This document shows, piece after piece, positions 1-8,883 of a stretch of DNA of 64,000 nt (the stretch's first letter is position 1; each line of letters opens with the position of its first letter). The DNA lies in the NCBI GenBank assembly GCA_017541975.1, contig JAFXYB010000013.1:1-64000 (forward strand). Reading direction: 5' to 3'. The position numbers and the translations under genes were made by a program. This DNA is from a bacterium. Lineage in GTDB: Bacteria > Bacillota_I > Bacilli_A > Izemoplasmatales > UBA1188. The notes under the pieces are model-generated. The model did not search any database, was not told the origin of the DNA, and was given only the letters and a program-made list of their open reading frames with translations.

Positions 1-14
1 CACATTTATGCTTT

Positions 15-42
15 GAGGAGAGATTTTTTCTCCTCTATTTTA
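15..42 (+). terminator. Possible intrinsic terminator of a gene left of the window
   Basis: A 7-bp stem (GAGGAGA pairing with TCTCCTC at 29-35) is followed by a T-rich stretch broken by single A residues. It would end a plus-strand gene lying off the left edge. The weak T-tract keeps confidence moderate. Confidence 0.4.
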
Positions 43-97
43 TTCATAAAATTCAACATATTTTAAGTTTTTTTGCTATAAATAATACTATTTTCAC

Positions 98-136
98 AAA
101 AAAAGCTGTTAGAAACTTTTTAAGTTTCTTAACAGC
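98..136 (-). terminator. Minus-strand intrinsic terminator
   Basis: The hairpin at 105-136 pairs 14 bases with one bulge. On the minus strand it runs into seven consecutive T (the A-tract at 98-104). On the plus strand no T-tract follows, so it is directional. The stop codon of the small ORF at 129-188 lies inside the hairpin. This is the end of a short minus-strand transcript that begins near position 210. Confidence 0.6.
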
Positions 137-188
137 CCCTTAAAATTTTATTATTAAGTTGTATTTTAAGTTTAATATGATGGTTCAT
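129..188 (-). CDS. Possible 19-residue small protein or leader peptide
   Basis: On the minus strand an ATG at 188 opens a 19-codon frame, MNHHIKLKIQLNNKILRGC. It is preceded nine bases upstream by AAGGAAG, a good ribosome binding site, and by an extended -10 element at 215-223. It ends with TAA inside the terminator hairpin at 105-136. The transcript would be about 110 nt and self-contained. No larger gene lies downstream on this strand within the window, so attenuation of a following gene can only be judged beyond the left edge. The peptide is basic and matches no family I recognise. It could equally be a regulatory RNA with a fortuitous frame. Confidence 0.35.
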   Translation of the reverse strand: MNHHIKLKIQLNNKILRGC

Positions 189-214
189 ATTATACAACTT
201 CCTTTTACACCTTT

Positions 215-223
215 ATTATAGCA
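215..223 (-). promoter_or_regulatory. Extended -10 promoter of the small minus-strand transcript
   Basis: Read on the minus strand the bases are TGC-TATAAT, an extended -10 hexamer with a perfect core. No convincing -35 lies at the right distance. Transcription would start near 208 and end at the terminator at 98-136. Confidence 0.45.
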
Positions 224-330
224 TATTATTTGTTAAGAGGGGTGGATATAAACACAAAAGAAATGGTAAAAATTATATGATATAACAAAATAGAAATATT
301 TTTGCCGTAATTGAATTAATTAATTTGTAT

Positions 331-356
331 TTTATGATAATTTTTGTTATCATAAA
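331..356. promoter_or_regulatory. Inverted repeat upstream of hppA
   Basis: TTTATGATAA and TTATCATAAA form a perfect 10-bp inverted repeat with a 6-base centre, 39 bases upstream of the hppA start. It could be an operator or a 5'-UTR hairpin. No T-tract follows it on either strand, so a terminator role is unlikely. Confidence 0.4.
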
Positions 357-395
357 GATACGCGAATAATTGCGTAAGTTTGAAAAGGAGCATAT

Positions 396-2480
396 ATGAA
401 AGAACAATTACTTGTTTTATTATTGGTAATAATTGCTACACTGATTACAATTCTTTACGTATTCTTATTATTTAGAAAAGTATCAAAAGTTCAAATTACC
501 AATGATAAAGTTGATGAGATTCATAAACACATTCATAAAGGTGCAATGACTTTCCTTGTAAGAGAATATAAAATTATTATTCCATTTATTATAGGAATCG
601 CTGTACTATTAACAATTCTTGGATTCATTCCTGCACTAAGTGGTGCAGAAGCAGTTGGATGGAAAGCTGCACTATGCTTTATTATTGGAGCATCATTCTC
701 TGCAACCGCAGGATGGATTGGAATGTTCGTTGCGACAAAGGCAAATGCTAGAACCGCAACTAAAGCCAATGACGAAGGTTTGCCTTCAGCATTAAGAGTT
801 GCTTTCTCTGGTGGTGCTGTACTTGGTTTATCTGTTGTTGGATTTGGATTACTAGGACTTGCAGCTATATTCTTCTTTGCCTTCCTTATTACAGGAAATT
901 TAGAAGAACCAATTCAAATACTAGCCGGTTATTCTCTTGGTTGTTCATTAATTGCATTATTTAGCCGTGTAGGTGGTGGTATTTATACTAAGGCAGCTGA
1001 CGTTGGTGCTGATTTAGTTGGTAAAGTTGAAACTAATTTACCAGAAGACGATCCAAGAAACCCTGCGACAATCGCAGATAACGTAGGCGATAATGTTGGT
1101 GATATTGCTGGTATGGGTTCAGATTTAACAGAATCATATGTTGGTTCAATCATATCTTGTCTTACAATGGCTATATTATCACTTAATGCTGGTGAAATTG
1201 CCTCAATGAGATATGTATTATTCCCAGTAATAATCTGTGGTGTTGGTGTTGTTGCTGCATTACTTTCTGTAATATTATTTAGAATGAAGAACTGGGATAA
1301 CCCACATAAAGCTTTAAATATTGCAACATATGTTGCTGCAGGTATTGTGCTCCTCGCAACAATCATACTCGCTATAGCATATGTTCAAGATTGGAAATTA
1401 ATTATTTCTGTACTCGCTGGTCTATTATCTGGTATTGGTGTAGGATTTATCGCAGAAATATATACTTCAGCTGATTATAAAGAAGTTAAGAGAATCGCAG
1501 AAGAAAGCAAGACAGGACATGCAACAAACATTATTGCTGGTCTTGGTTCTGGCATGAAATCTACAGCCTTAACTATTGCAGTATTAGTAGTTGCGATTGC
1601 GATTGCATATTTCTTCAGTGGCTCGTATGGTATTGCACTTGCTGCAGTAGGCATGTTGTCAACTGCTGGTATAACAGTTTCGGTAGATGGATATGGTCCA
1701 ATTTCTGATAATGCTGGTGGTATTGCTCAAATGGCAGAACTTCCAGAAGATGTTCGTAAAATCACAGACCATCTTGATTCTGTAGGTAATACTACAGCTG
1801 CAATTGGTAAGGGATTCTGTATTGGTTCTGCAACTCTCACATCACTTGCGTTCATTGTATCATTCATTAAAGCATCTGGCGCTACTATTAGTCTTGCGGA
1901 TCCTAAAGTATTAATTGGAATGCTTGTTGGTGCAATGTTGCCATATCTCTTTAGTGCTCTAACAATTTCTTCAGTTGGTAAAGCTGCCAATAATATGGTA
2001 GAAGAAATTCGTGAACAATTCAAAAATAATCCTGGTATTTTAGATGGTACTGCAACTCCTGATTACAATCGTTGTATTGATATCTCAACTAAAGCATCTT
2101 TAAAGGAAATGATTCTCCCTGGTATTATCGCAGTTGCATCTCCAATTATCTGCGGATTATTAATTGGTTCAGCAGGACTTGGAGGGCTCTTAATTGGTGC
2201 CCTTGTTTCTGCAATTATGTTAGCTGTGTTTATGGCAAACTCTGGTGGAGCTTGGGATAATGCTAAGAAATTCATTGAAGAAGGTAACTTCGGTGGAAAA
2301 GGATCAGATACTCATAAAGCATCTATTACTGGTGATACAGTAGGTGACCCACTAAAAGATACTGCAGGACCTGCGATGGATATCTTAATTAAATTAATGT
2401 CAGTTATCTCATTAATTTTAGTTCCAGTTCTTGCAAATCTTACATCATTCTGGGACTTCATCGTAAATCTATTAGGATAA
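396..2480 (+). CDS. hppA: Membrane-bound ion-pumping pyrophosphatase, K+-dependent type
   Basis: This polytopic membrane enzyme hydrolyses pyrophosphate and pumps H+ or Na+ out of the cell. At 694 residues it has the usual family length, with about 16 hydrophobic segments. The substrate/Mg site is intact: [11 protein letters not shown] near residue 203, then [17 protein letters not shown]. The C-terminal [15 protein letters not shown] is also intact. The motif [11 protein letters not shown] carries Ala where K+-independent enzymes have Lys, so K+ stimulation is predicted. The choice between Na+ and H+ cannot be settled by eye. The start has AAAAGGAG eight bases upstream. A soluble pyrophosphatase (ppa) lies only 2.3 kb away, so the cell has both energy-conserving and dissipating enzymes. 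A terminator follows at once. Confidence 0.97.
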   Translation: MKEQLLVLLLVIIATLITILYVFLLFRKVSKVQITNDKVDEIHKHIHKGAMTFLVREYKIIIPFIIGIAVLLTILGFIPALSGAEAVGWKAALCFIIGASFSATAGWIGMFVATKANARTATKANDEGLPSALRVAFSGGAVLGLSVVGFGLLGLAAIFFFAFLITGNLEEPIQILAGYSLGCSLIALFSRVGGGIYTKAADVGADLVGKVETNLPEDDPRNPATIADNVGDNVGDIAGMGSDLTESYVGSIISCLTMAILSLNAGEIASMRYVLFPVIICGVGVVAALLSVILFRMKNWDNPHKALNIATYVAAGIVLLATIILAIAYVQDWKLIISVLAGLLSGIGVGFIAEIYTSADYKEVKRIAEESKTGHATNIIAGLGSGMKSTALTIAVLVVAIAIAYFFSGSYGIALAAVGMLSTAGITVSVDGYGPISDNAGGIAQMAELPEDVRKITDHLDSVGNTTAAIGKGFCIGSATLTSLAFIVSFIKASGATISLADPKVLIGMLVGAMLPYLFSALTISSVGKAANNMVEEIREQFKNNPGILDGTATPDYNRCIDISTKASLKEMILPGIIAVASPIICGLLIGSAGLGGLLIGALVSAIMLAVFMANSGGAWDNAKKFIEEGNFGGKGSDTHKASITGDTVGDPLKDTAGPAMDILIKLMSVISLILVPVLANLTSFWDFIVNLLG

Positions 2481-2487
2481 AATAAAA

Positions 2488-2513
2488 ATGGACTCGGCTG
2501 AGTCCATTTTTTT
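2488..2513. terminator. Bidirectional terminator between hppA and the convergent lipoprotein gene
   Basis: ATGGACTC and GAGTCCAT pair over 8 bp with a 4-base loop. T7 follows on the plus strand and an A-rich flank lies on the left, so it can serve both converging genes. Confidence 0.85.
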
Positions 2514-2526
2514 GTTATATGTTTAT

Positions 2527-4638
2527 CTAGTTATGATAAACACCATTTGAATCTAATTCTACAGTAGTAGAAGAACCAGATGTAAAGCTTGCACCATTTG
2601 ATCCTAAGTAAACTGCAAGTGCATTAAGTGATTTTGGTGCCTTTACTACAAATACTGTTTCATTACTTACTTTAACTGTAAGATAACTATCTTTAGTTAA
2701 TGAAATGGTTGTTTTAGAACCAACAGATGAGAAGTTTGAACAATTAGTTGATTCATTGCTCATGCCACCTGATGGACATAGTGCAACTAAACTACCAGCT
2801 GTATATGTATATCCTCTTTCTGCATCAAGAGAAGAGTTATTAGAACTTGTAGAAATAACTATTGTATTGCCGCCATTTATAACGATGCCTTGATAATTTG
2901 TCTTAGTATTGGCATCAAGTCCATCGCCTCCAGCATATACATATAAGTATCCACCAGAAATAACTATACCTTGACCAGATTCAGTTTTAGAATTAACTCC
3001 ATCATCAGAACTTACCACAGATGTATTACCTCCGGTAACATTAACAGTGTTTCCTTCTAATCCTTCGTATGAGTTAGTGATATTAGTAGTACCCCCACTA
3101 ATTGTAAGTGTTCCATCAGCGTGAATACCATCATCGTTTGAATATAGTGTTAGGTTTCCACCACCAATAGTGATATTGCCAGTAGGTGTTTCACCGTTTT
3201 CTAGTTCGTTATCATTATTCGCATGGATTGCATCATCATAAGATTTGATAGTGATTGTTCCAGCTGAAATTTTTATTTCATTATCAGCTTTGATTCCTTT
3301 TGTTGAATAATCACCTTTGTCTGGATTTCCTTCTTGCATACCACCAAATGGATTAGTAGTAGTTTGATAATTGGTCCAGGTAAATCTTGTGCCTATACCA
3401 ATTGTGTCATAAGAATCATTAATAGATTGAGATCCACTTGATTTAACATATGTTTCACCTTGACCTAAGTTATTTGAATTATCATAAACATATAGTGTGA
3501 AATAACTATATCCAGAAGGTTTATCAATTTTGTAATAGTAATATGTGGTACGAGTTCTGCCACTCATCGCTTCTCTAGAAGTATAGTAAGTAGCATTTTT
3601 CCAAACATAATCTTCATCGCTATTGAAATATTTGATTGAATAATAATAAGTATTAGTTGTATTTCTAATATAATAGATACTGTCAGCTACATCAGTAACT
3701 TCTAATGAATAAGAAGAGTATTTATCAGTTAAGATATTTAATGTTACTGTTGCACTGCTTTCATCAATTACACAGTCATATGCTGCATCTATACCATCAC
3801 ATGCAGCATAGATATTAATAGTACCGCCAGAAATAGTTACTGTCCCTCTCTGGTTTCCTTTTGATGAAACATCTGAATTAGATGTTTTAATACCATCACC
3901 TTTTTTACTTATTAGTGTTAGAGTACCGCTTTCAATAGTAACACTATCGTTTCCCTTAAGGGCATTATCCATACATTCAACAGTTAATGTTAGGTTTTTG
4001 ATTTCTAAATCATCTTTAGTATGAATACCATTATTGTTTGTTGAAGTGAGATATAATGTTCCTTTACCTTTAATTGATAAATCACATTTAGCGTAGATAG
4101 AACCACTTATACCATCTTCATCAACCTCAGCTCTATAATCATTGATATAATTTACAGTGTCTTTTTTAAAGGATAAACCAACTTTGTCAGCACTCTCAAT
4201 ATAAATAGGAGGAGCTGTATAAGAGTTTATAGTTACACCCTTAAATTCTAGATCAAGTTTGTAATCTTCAGTGGCATCTATCACAATGTTTCCATCGATT
4301 TCACCGCTAATTGAATATTCCGAATTTTCTGTAATATTTGAGAATGTAATTGTATTACCTGTGATTGTGTAAGCGTTCTCAGTGCCAGAAACATATTCAA
4401 TTGTGAACTTTGTCTCGTCTAAATCTTGTACTACAGTTGTGGTTGTATTATCGGTTGTAGTGTTGTTACTAGCAGTAGTGGTTCCACCATTATTTGTGAC
4501 TGTAGTAGTAACATTCTCACCACTTGTAGTAGTGGCATTATTTGCTGTGGTTGTATTATCCTTGTTTCCACACGCAACAAGCATTAGTAATCCTAAGATA
4601 GAAAATGTTAAAATAAATATTCTTTTTACTGATTTCAT
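2527..4638 (-). CDS. Cthe_2159-like carbohydrate-binding lipoprotein (parallel beta-helix)
   Basis: This is a surface lipoprotein of 703 residues. The lipobox is LVAC with the lipidated Cys at residue 23. A Thr/Asn-rich linker (about 30-75) follows, then a long domain built of repeated SGGTI.I.S.DDGI turns. The recurrent GDGI, DDGIHADG and DDAIHAN turns are typical of the Cthe_2159 family, calcium-dependent beta-helix proteins that bind acidic or plant polysaccharide. I chose the ATG at 4638. The in-frame GTG at 4647 overlaps the Shine-Dalgarno AGAGAGG, which sits eight bases before the ATG. A -10 TATAAT lies at 4663-4668 on the minus strand. The assignment rests on repeat pattern only; binding specificity is unknown. 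Confidence 0.8.
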   Translation of the reverse strand: MKSVKRIFILTFSILGLLMLVACGNKDNTTTANNATTTSGENVTTTVTNNGGTTTASNNTTTDNTTTTVVQDLDETKFTIEYVSGTENAYTITGNTITFSNITENSEYSISGEIDGNIVIDATEDYKLDLEFKGVTINSYTAPPIYIESADKVGLSFKKDTVNYINDYRAEVDEDGISGSIYAKCDLSIKGKGTLYLTSTNNNGIHTKDDLEIKNLTLTVECMDNALKGNDSVTIESGTLTLISKKGDGIKTSNSDVSSKGNQRGTVTISGGTINIYAACDGIDAAYDCVIDESSATVTLNILTDKYSSYSLEVTDVADSIYYIRNTTNTYYYSIKYFNSDEDYVWKNATYYTSREAMSGRTRTTYYYYKIDKPSGYSYFTLYVYDNSNNLGQGETYVKSSGSQSINDSYDTIGIGTRFTWTNYQTTTNPFGGMQEGNPDKGDYSTKGIKADNEIKISAGTITIKSYDDAIHANNDNELENGETPTGNITIGGGNLTLYSNDDGIHADGTLTISGGTTNITNSYEGLEGNTVNVTGGNTSVVSSDDGVNSKTESGQGIVISGGYLYVYAGGDGLDANTKTNYQGIVINGGNTIVISTSSNNSSLDAERGYTYTAGSLVALCPSGGMSNESTNCSNFSSVGSKTTISLTKDSYLTVKVSNETVFVVKAPKSLNALAVYLGSNGASFTSGSSTTVELDSNGVYHN

Positions 4639-4746
4639 ATAGTGCACCTCTCTTTTGGCCCTATTATATAGTAATTAATGTCTGCTTGTCTTTCTATATC
4701 ATTGAAGAAACATTAATTATTCAAAAAAACATCACAATTGATTATT

Positions 4747-4770
4747 AAAAAAAGAATGCATAGCATTCTT
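4747..4770 (-). terminator. Terminator of ppa
   Basis: AAGAATGC and GCATTCTT (4752-4770) form an 8-bp stem with a 3-base loop. Read on the minus strand it ends in T7. It begins directly at the ppa stop codon. Confidence 0.85.
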
Positions 4771-5313
4771 TTATTTGCTGTATTCAGGATATTTTTCTTT
4801 ATATCTATCAATACAATGTTCGATAACTTTTACAGCTTCACTCCTTCCTATAGCCTCATCAACAACAGTGGTTTTACCCTCTAGTGTCTTATAAATGCTG
4901 AAGAAGTGTTCTATTTCTTGGAATATATGAATAGGCAAATCACTTATATCTTTATATGGATTGTACATAGGATCTGCGAATGGTATTGCGATGATTTTTT
5001 CGTCTAATTTACCCTGATCTAACATTTTTATAACACCAATTGGATAACATCTAACTAGTGTTAGTGGATCAAGAGATTCGCTACATAGTACTAGGCAATC
5101 AAGTGGATCACCATCTTCACTATATGTTTTAGGAATAAAGCCATAATTTGCAGGATAGTGTGTTGATGTATAAAGAATTCTATCTAAAATGATGAGTCCG
5201 CTCTCTTTATCTAATTCATATTTTTTCTTTTCGCCTTTTCTAATCTCTATTACAGTTAAAAAATCTTCTGGTTTTACCCTGTCTTTATTTATTGAATGCC
5301 AAACATTTTTCAT
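4771..5313 (-). CDS. ppa: Soluble inorganic pyrophosphatase, family I
   Basis: This cytosolic enzyme hydrolyses pyrophosphate to two phosphates. The protein has 180 residues, the normal bacterial length. The family I signature appears as [10 protein letters not shown] near residue 67, preceded by [13 protein letters not shown], which is also characteristic. Downstream acidic residues of the metal site (FADP and the DISDLP region) are present. The ribosome site AAGGGG lies upstream of the ATG at 5313. It is transcribed alone, away from lgt, and ends in a strong hairpin. Finding a family I enzyme beside hppA in a low-GC Gram-positive-like genome is notable, since many Bacilli use the family II enzyme instead. 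Confidence 0.95.
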   Translation of the reverse strand: MKNVWHSINKDRVKPEDFLTVIEIRKGEKKKYELDKESGLIILDRILYTSTHYPANYGFIPKTYSEDGDPLDCLVLCSESLDPLTLVRCYPIGVIKMLDQGKLDEKIIAIPFADPMYNPYKDISDLPIHIFQEIEHFFSIYKTLEGKTTVVDEAIGRSEAVKVIEHCIDRYKEKYPEYSK

Positions 5314-5416
5314 ATTAAATCCCCTTATATTCTCTACATAGGTATTTTATCATAATTTAAGACAATAATAAATTTCAAATAATAAAAATAATTATATGTT
5401 AAAATATATGTGTAAT

Positions 5417-5435
5417 ATGTCAACATGGTTGACAT
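5417..5435. promoter_or_regulatory. Perfect 8-3-8 palindrome upstream of lgt
   Basis: ATGTCAAC-ATG-GTTGACAT is a perfect inverted repeat 36 bases before lgt, in the lgt/ppa divergent region. It looks like a dimeric repressor operator. It does not match CIRCE, cre or the Rex consensus as I know them. Confidence 0.5.
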
Positions 5436-5471
5436 CTTGATTTTTTAACTCGAAAGAAGAAGGATAGTAAT

Positions 5472-6251
5472 ATGTTTCCTAATATAAAATTTATCGGTGT
5501 CGATTTATATTTTTGGATGATAATAATTGGTGTTATTGCTGCTATTATTTATACAAGATTTGTATCTCCTAAAGTAAACATATCCGCAAAATTATATAAT
5601 CACGTTGTTTTAACTGGCTTACTAGGTGTTGTAGTCGGTTATTTAGCATCTATCCTTGTTCAAGATTTTTATTCATTTATTGAAACCGGTGAGTGGAAAG
5701 TTGGTGCTGGTTCAACATTCCTTGGTGGATTAATCGGTGGCCTTGGCTTTTTCCATATTTTATATTTTGTGATTGGCAAAGCAAGATTCAAAGATGGTGA
5801 GCACATTAAAAACTATAATAATTTAATATCGGTAATTATACCAGCGATAGTACTCGCTCATGGTTTTGGCAGAATTGGATGTTTGTTTGCTGGGTGCTGT
5901 TATGGAAAACTCACAGATGCTTGGTATGGAATTGAGATGTATGAACATGGTGTTCTTGAAAAAAGAATACCAACACAGCTATTTGAAGCAATATTTTTAT
6001 TTCTTCTCGCAATAGTTCTTACTATATTATTAATTAAGCTCGCTAACAGACATACAGCCGCTATCTATATGGTTTCATACGGAATATTTAGATTCTTAAT
6101 TGAATTTATTAGAGATGATGATAGAGGATCTCTTGGTTCATCGGTTCTTTCTCCATCCCAATTAATTTCAATCGTACTTGTGGTTGCTGGAATAGTATTA
6201 CTTGTTTTATATCATACTGTCTTTAAGAAAAAAGAGGAGACAGCATCATGA
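5472..6251 (+). CDS. lgt: Prolipoprotein diacylglyceryl transferase
   Basis: This polytopic enzyme transfers diacylglycerol to the lipobox Cys of prolipoproteins. It has 259 residues and about seven membrane segments. The core motif HGFGRIGCLFAGCCYG near residues 133-148 is the form seen in Clostridia and related groups (more Cys-rich than the E. coli GRIGNFIN form). The C-terminal YGIFRFLIEFIRDDDRG plus an SPSQ motif also fit. At least six lipoprotein substrates lie in this window. The stop overlaps the next start (ATGA), so it is translationally coupled to the CPBP-like gene. Confidence 0.93.
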   Translation: MFPNIKFIGVDLYFWMIIIGVIAAIIYTRFVSPKVNISAKLYNHVVLTGLLGVVVGYLASILVQDFYSFIETGEWKVGAGSTFLGGLIGGLGFFHILYFVIGKARFKDGEHIKNYNNLISVIIPAIVLAHGFGRIGCLFAGCCYGKLTDAWYGIEMYEHGVLEKRIPTQLFEAIFLFLLAIVLTILLIKLANRHTAAIYMVSYGIFRFLIEFIRDDDRGSLGSSVLSPSQLISIVLVVAGIVLLVLYHTVFKKKEETAS

Positions 6252-7051
6252 AAAGAAATAAAATAATACTAATCATTTTTTTAGTAATTGCTGCCACACT
6301 CACTATTGTTTTTGATTTGCCTCAATTAGTGCTTGTTGCGGATGAAACAAAAAACATATTATTAAAAGAATTATTTTCAAGGCTAATACTCGCAGCATTT
6401 ATAATTTATCTTGTGATATATGGCAAATTCGCAAGTCTTAAACCAAACTTCAAAAACATGCTAAGGAATCTTCTTTGGATGATACCTTGTTTCCTTGTTG
6501 CACTAGCTAATTTTCCATTTAGCGCTCTAATAAACGGAACAGCCATAGTAGAAAGAAAAGATTTAATACATCTACTCATTATTAATTGTGTTTTAATCGC
6601 AATAATCGAAGATTTTTTCTTTCAAGGCATTTTAAGATCCATAGTAGAAGATTATTTTAAGAACACAAAACATCGCTTGTTCTTTGTAATCTTAATTGTT
6701 TCTACTATATTTGCCCTAAGTCATCTATTAAATCTTTTATCAGGAGCCTCTATAGGTGCTACAATATTACAAGTTGGATATACATTCTTGATGGGTGGTC
6801 TATTTTCAACAATTAAAACAAAAACCAATGATATATGGCTAATTGTATTAATACACACTATCTTTGATGTTGGTGGTACACTTATAAATAAACTTGGAAG
6901 CGGAGTATTCCAAGATAGATTATTCTGGATATTTACCATTATCTTTGGAATAATTGCTGGTATATATATTCTTATAAACATCTTCGTTTTAGATAAAAAA
7001 GATGTTGAAGAGATGAAAAAAGAAGAAACATCTAAGGAAAGCGTATATTAA
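6248..7051 (+). CDS. CPBP-family intramembrane protein with altered active-site motif
   Basis: This membrane protein of 267 residues has about eight hydrophobic segments, overlapping lgt by four bases. It resembles CPBP (CAAX protease/bacteriocin-processing) glutamic intramembrane proteases. Motif 1 reads EDFFFQG where the family has EExxxR, so the second Glu is Asp and the Arg is Gln. Motif 2 is FALSH (FxxxH). Motif 3 is HTIFD, with Asp in place of the usual Asn. It may be a divergent protease or an inactive member. Coupling with lgt suggests work in the lipoprotein or surface-protein pathway, but that is inference. The last 20 residues are charged and cytosolic. Confidence 0.8.
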   Translation: MKRNKIILIIFLVIAATLTIVFDLPQLVLVADETKNILLKELFSRLILAAFIIYLVIYGKFASLKPNFKNMLRNLLWMIPCFLVALANFPFSALINGTAIVERKDLIHLLIINCVLIAIIEDFFFQGILRSIVEDYFKNTKHRLFFVILIVSTIFALSHLLNLLSGASIGATILQVGYTFLMGGLFSTIKTKTNDIWLIVLIHTIFDVGGTLINKLGSGVFQDRLFWIFTIIFGIIAGIYILINIFVLDKKDVEEMKKEETSKESVY

Positions 7052-7074
7052 AAGGAAATTTGATTTCCTTTTTT
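7050..7074 (+). terminator. Terminator of the lgt operon
   Basis: AAAAGGAAA pairs with TTTCCTTTT around a short loop, followed by more T. It starts on the stop codon of the CPBP-like gene. Confidence 0.8.
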
Positions 7075-7107
7075 CTTTAACAAAATATATTTCTTTTAAA
7101 AAAATAA

Positions 7108-7116
7108 TGATAAAAT
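7108..7116 (+). promoter_or_regulatory. Extended -10 promoter placed for a leaderless ABC transporter mRNA
   Basis: TGA-TAAAAT is an extended -10 ending six bases before the ATG at 7123. No Shine-Dalgarno lies between. Transcription would start at or next to the A of the start codon. The same arrangement occurs at 19828-19843. Confidence 0.5.
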
Positions 7117-7122
7117 ATAAGC

Positions 7123-8868
7123 ATGATTAAAAGATTTGCTCACTACTATAAACCACACAAAAAAATATTTATAATGGACATGACTGCATCTTTCCTAGTT
7201 GCAGTTATTGGTATGGTTTATCCAATTGTTACAAGGTATATGTTAAATGATTGGATTCCAGAACAAAAAATAAATCTTATCATTACTGGTGGTTCACTTC
7301 TTTTAATTGCTTATCTTATGAGGCTTGGACTTAGATATTTTATTCAATATTATGGTCATCTAATGGGCGTTAGGATGCAAGCCGACATGAGAAGTGATAT
7401 GTTTAATAAGTTACAAAAGCTTCCTTATTCTTATTTTGATAAAGAAGAAACAGGAAGTATTATGTCTAAAATAACCAACGATTTATTTGATATTTCAGAG
7501 CTAGCACATCATGGACCAGAAAACATATTTATTGCTGGGTTTACACTAATTTGTTCTTTTATTTATCTTTTAACTATTAACTGGATACTTGCATTAATTC
7601 TTTTCGTTAGTGTGCCTCTTTGTTTCTTGGTATCGGTAAGATTTAGACTTAAGATGAAAGAGGGCTCTAAGAAATCCAAAGTAGCTATGGCTAAAATCAA
7701 TGCTAATACAGAATCATCAATAACTGGTATAAGGGTTACTAAAGCCTTTAACAACAGCAAAAAAGAAAAAGAAAAATTCGAAGAAAGTAACTTAGAATTT
7801 ATTGAAGCGAGAAAAGTATTCTTTAAATCGATGGGTGCATTTTTCTCAATGAGTCAATTTATCACAGATTTATTTAATGTATTAATATTAATAACTGGTG
7901 GTATTTTCCTATATAAAGGATATATTTCTATATCTGATTACACAACATTTGTTGTGTCAGTGGGTATGTTTATCTCCCCTATCAACCAGTTGATTCAATT
8001 CACCGAACAATACCAAAGTGGTGCAGCTGGCTTCAAACGATTTATTGAAGTAATGGATGAGAAAGAAGAAAGAGATGAAGAAGATGCAATTAGTTGCACA
8101 GGGCTCCAAGGAGAAATTGAGTTTAAGGACGTATCATTTGGTTATAATACAACACAAGATGTTTTAAATGATGTATCATTCAAAATTAAAAAAGGTGAAA
8201 CCATCGCTCTTGTCGGGCCATCAGGAGGCGGTAAGACAACTATATGCCATCTAATCCCTAGATTTTATGAATACGAAAAAGGTGAGATATTGATTGATGG
8301 CATACCAATTACTCGCTTTACTAGAGAATCATTAAGAGCCAATATTGGTATTGTTCAACAAGATGTCTTCTTATTTGGCGGCTCTATAAAAGAAAATATC
8401 CGTTATGGAAAACTAGATGCAACTGAAGAAGAAATTGAAATGGCCGCAAGAAGAGCTAATATAATGGAGTTTATAAATTCTCTTCCTGATGGATGGGATA
8501 CAGAAATAGGTGAAAGAGGTGTTAGATTATCAGGCGGACAGAAACAAAGGCTTTCAATCGCAAGAGTTTTCTTGAAGAACCCACCAATCTTAATATTAGA
8601 CGAAGCAACATCTGCACTTGATAACACAACTGAGATGCTGATTCAAGAATCATTAAACGAACTTTCAAAAGGAAGAACTACTATCGTTGTTGCCCACAGG
8701 CTATCTACAGTTAAAAATGCCGACGAGATAATCGTTATATCGAAAGGTAAAATTGATGAACAAGGTACACATGAAGAGTTAGTAAAGAATACAGATAGTA
8801 TCTATAGAAAACTTTATGATCTTCAATTTAGAGATTTAGATGATAATCATATAAATATAAAAATATAA
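7123..8868 (+). CDS. ABC exporter, fused permease and ATPase (MsbA/BmrA type)
   Basis: This half-transporter of 581 residues works as a dimer. An N-terminal six-helix ABC membrane domain (about 1-310) precedes a nucleotide-binding domain (about 335-570). Walker A is GPSGGGKTT, the signature is LSGGQKQR, Walker B is ILILDEATSALD and the switch is VAHRLS, all intact. The substrate cannot be told; lipids, peptides and drugs are all possible for this family. There is no ribosome binding site, and a -10 element ends six bases before the ATG, so the mRNA is probably leaderless. The DUF362 gene follows after 15 bases and probably shares the transcript. Confidence 0.92.
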   Translation: MIKRFAHYYKPHKKIFIMDMTASFLVAVIGMVYPIVTRYMLNDWIPEQKINLIITGGSLLLIAYLMRLGLRYFIQYYGHLMGVRMQADMRSDMFNKLQKLPYSYFDKEETGSIMSKITNDLFDISELAHHGPENIFIAGFTLICSFIYLLTINWILALILFVSVPLCFLVSVRFRLKMKEGSKKSKVAMAKINANTESSITGIRVTKAFNNSKKEKEKFEESNLEFIEARKVFFKSMGAFFSMSQFITDLFNVLILITGGIFLYKGYISISDYTTFVVSVGMFISPINQLIQFTEQYQSGAAGFKRFIEVMDEKEERDEEDAISCTGLQGEIEFKDVSFGYNTTQDVLNDVSFKIKKGETIALVGPSGGGKTTICHLIPRFYEYEKGEILIDGIPITRFTRESLRANIGIVQQDVFLFGGSIKENIRYGKLDATEEEIEMAARRANIMEFINSLPDGWDTEIGERGVRLSGGQKQRLSIARVFLKNPPILILDEATSALDNTTEMLIQESLNELSKGRTTIVVAHRLSTVKNADEIIVISKGKIDEQGTHEELVKNTDSIYRKLYDLQFRDLDDNHINIKI

Positions 8869-8883
8869 AAAAAGGAGATATCC

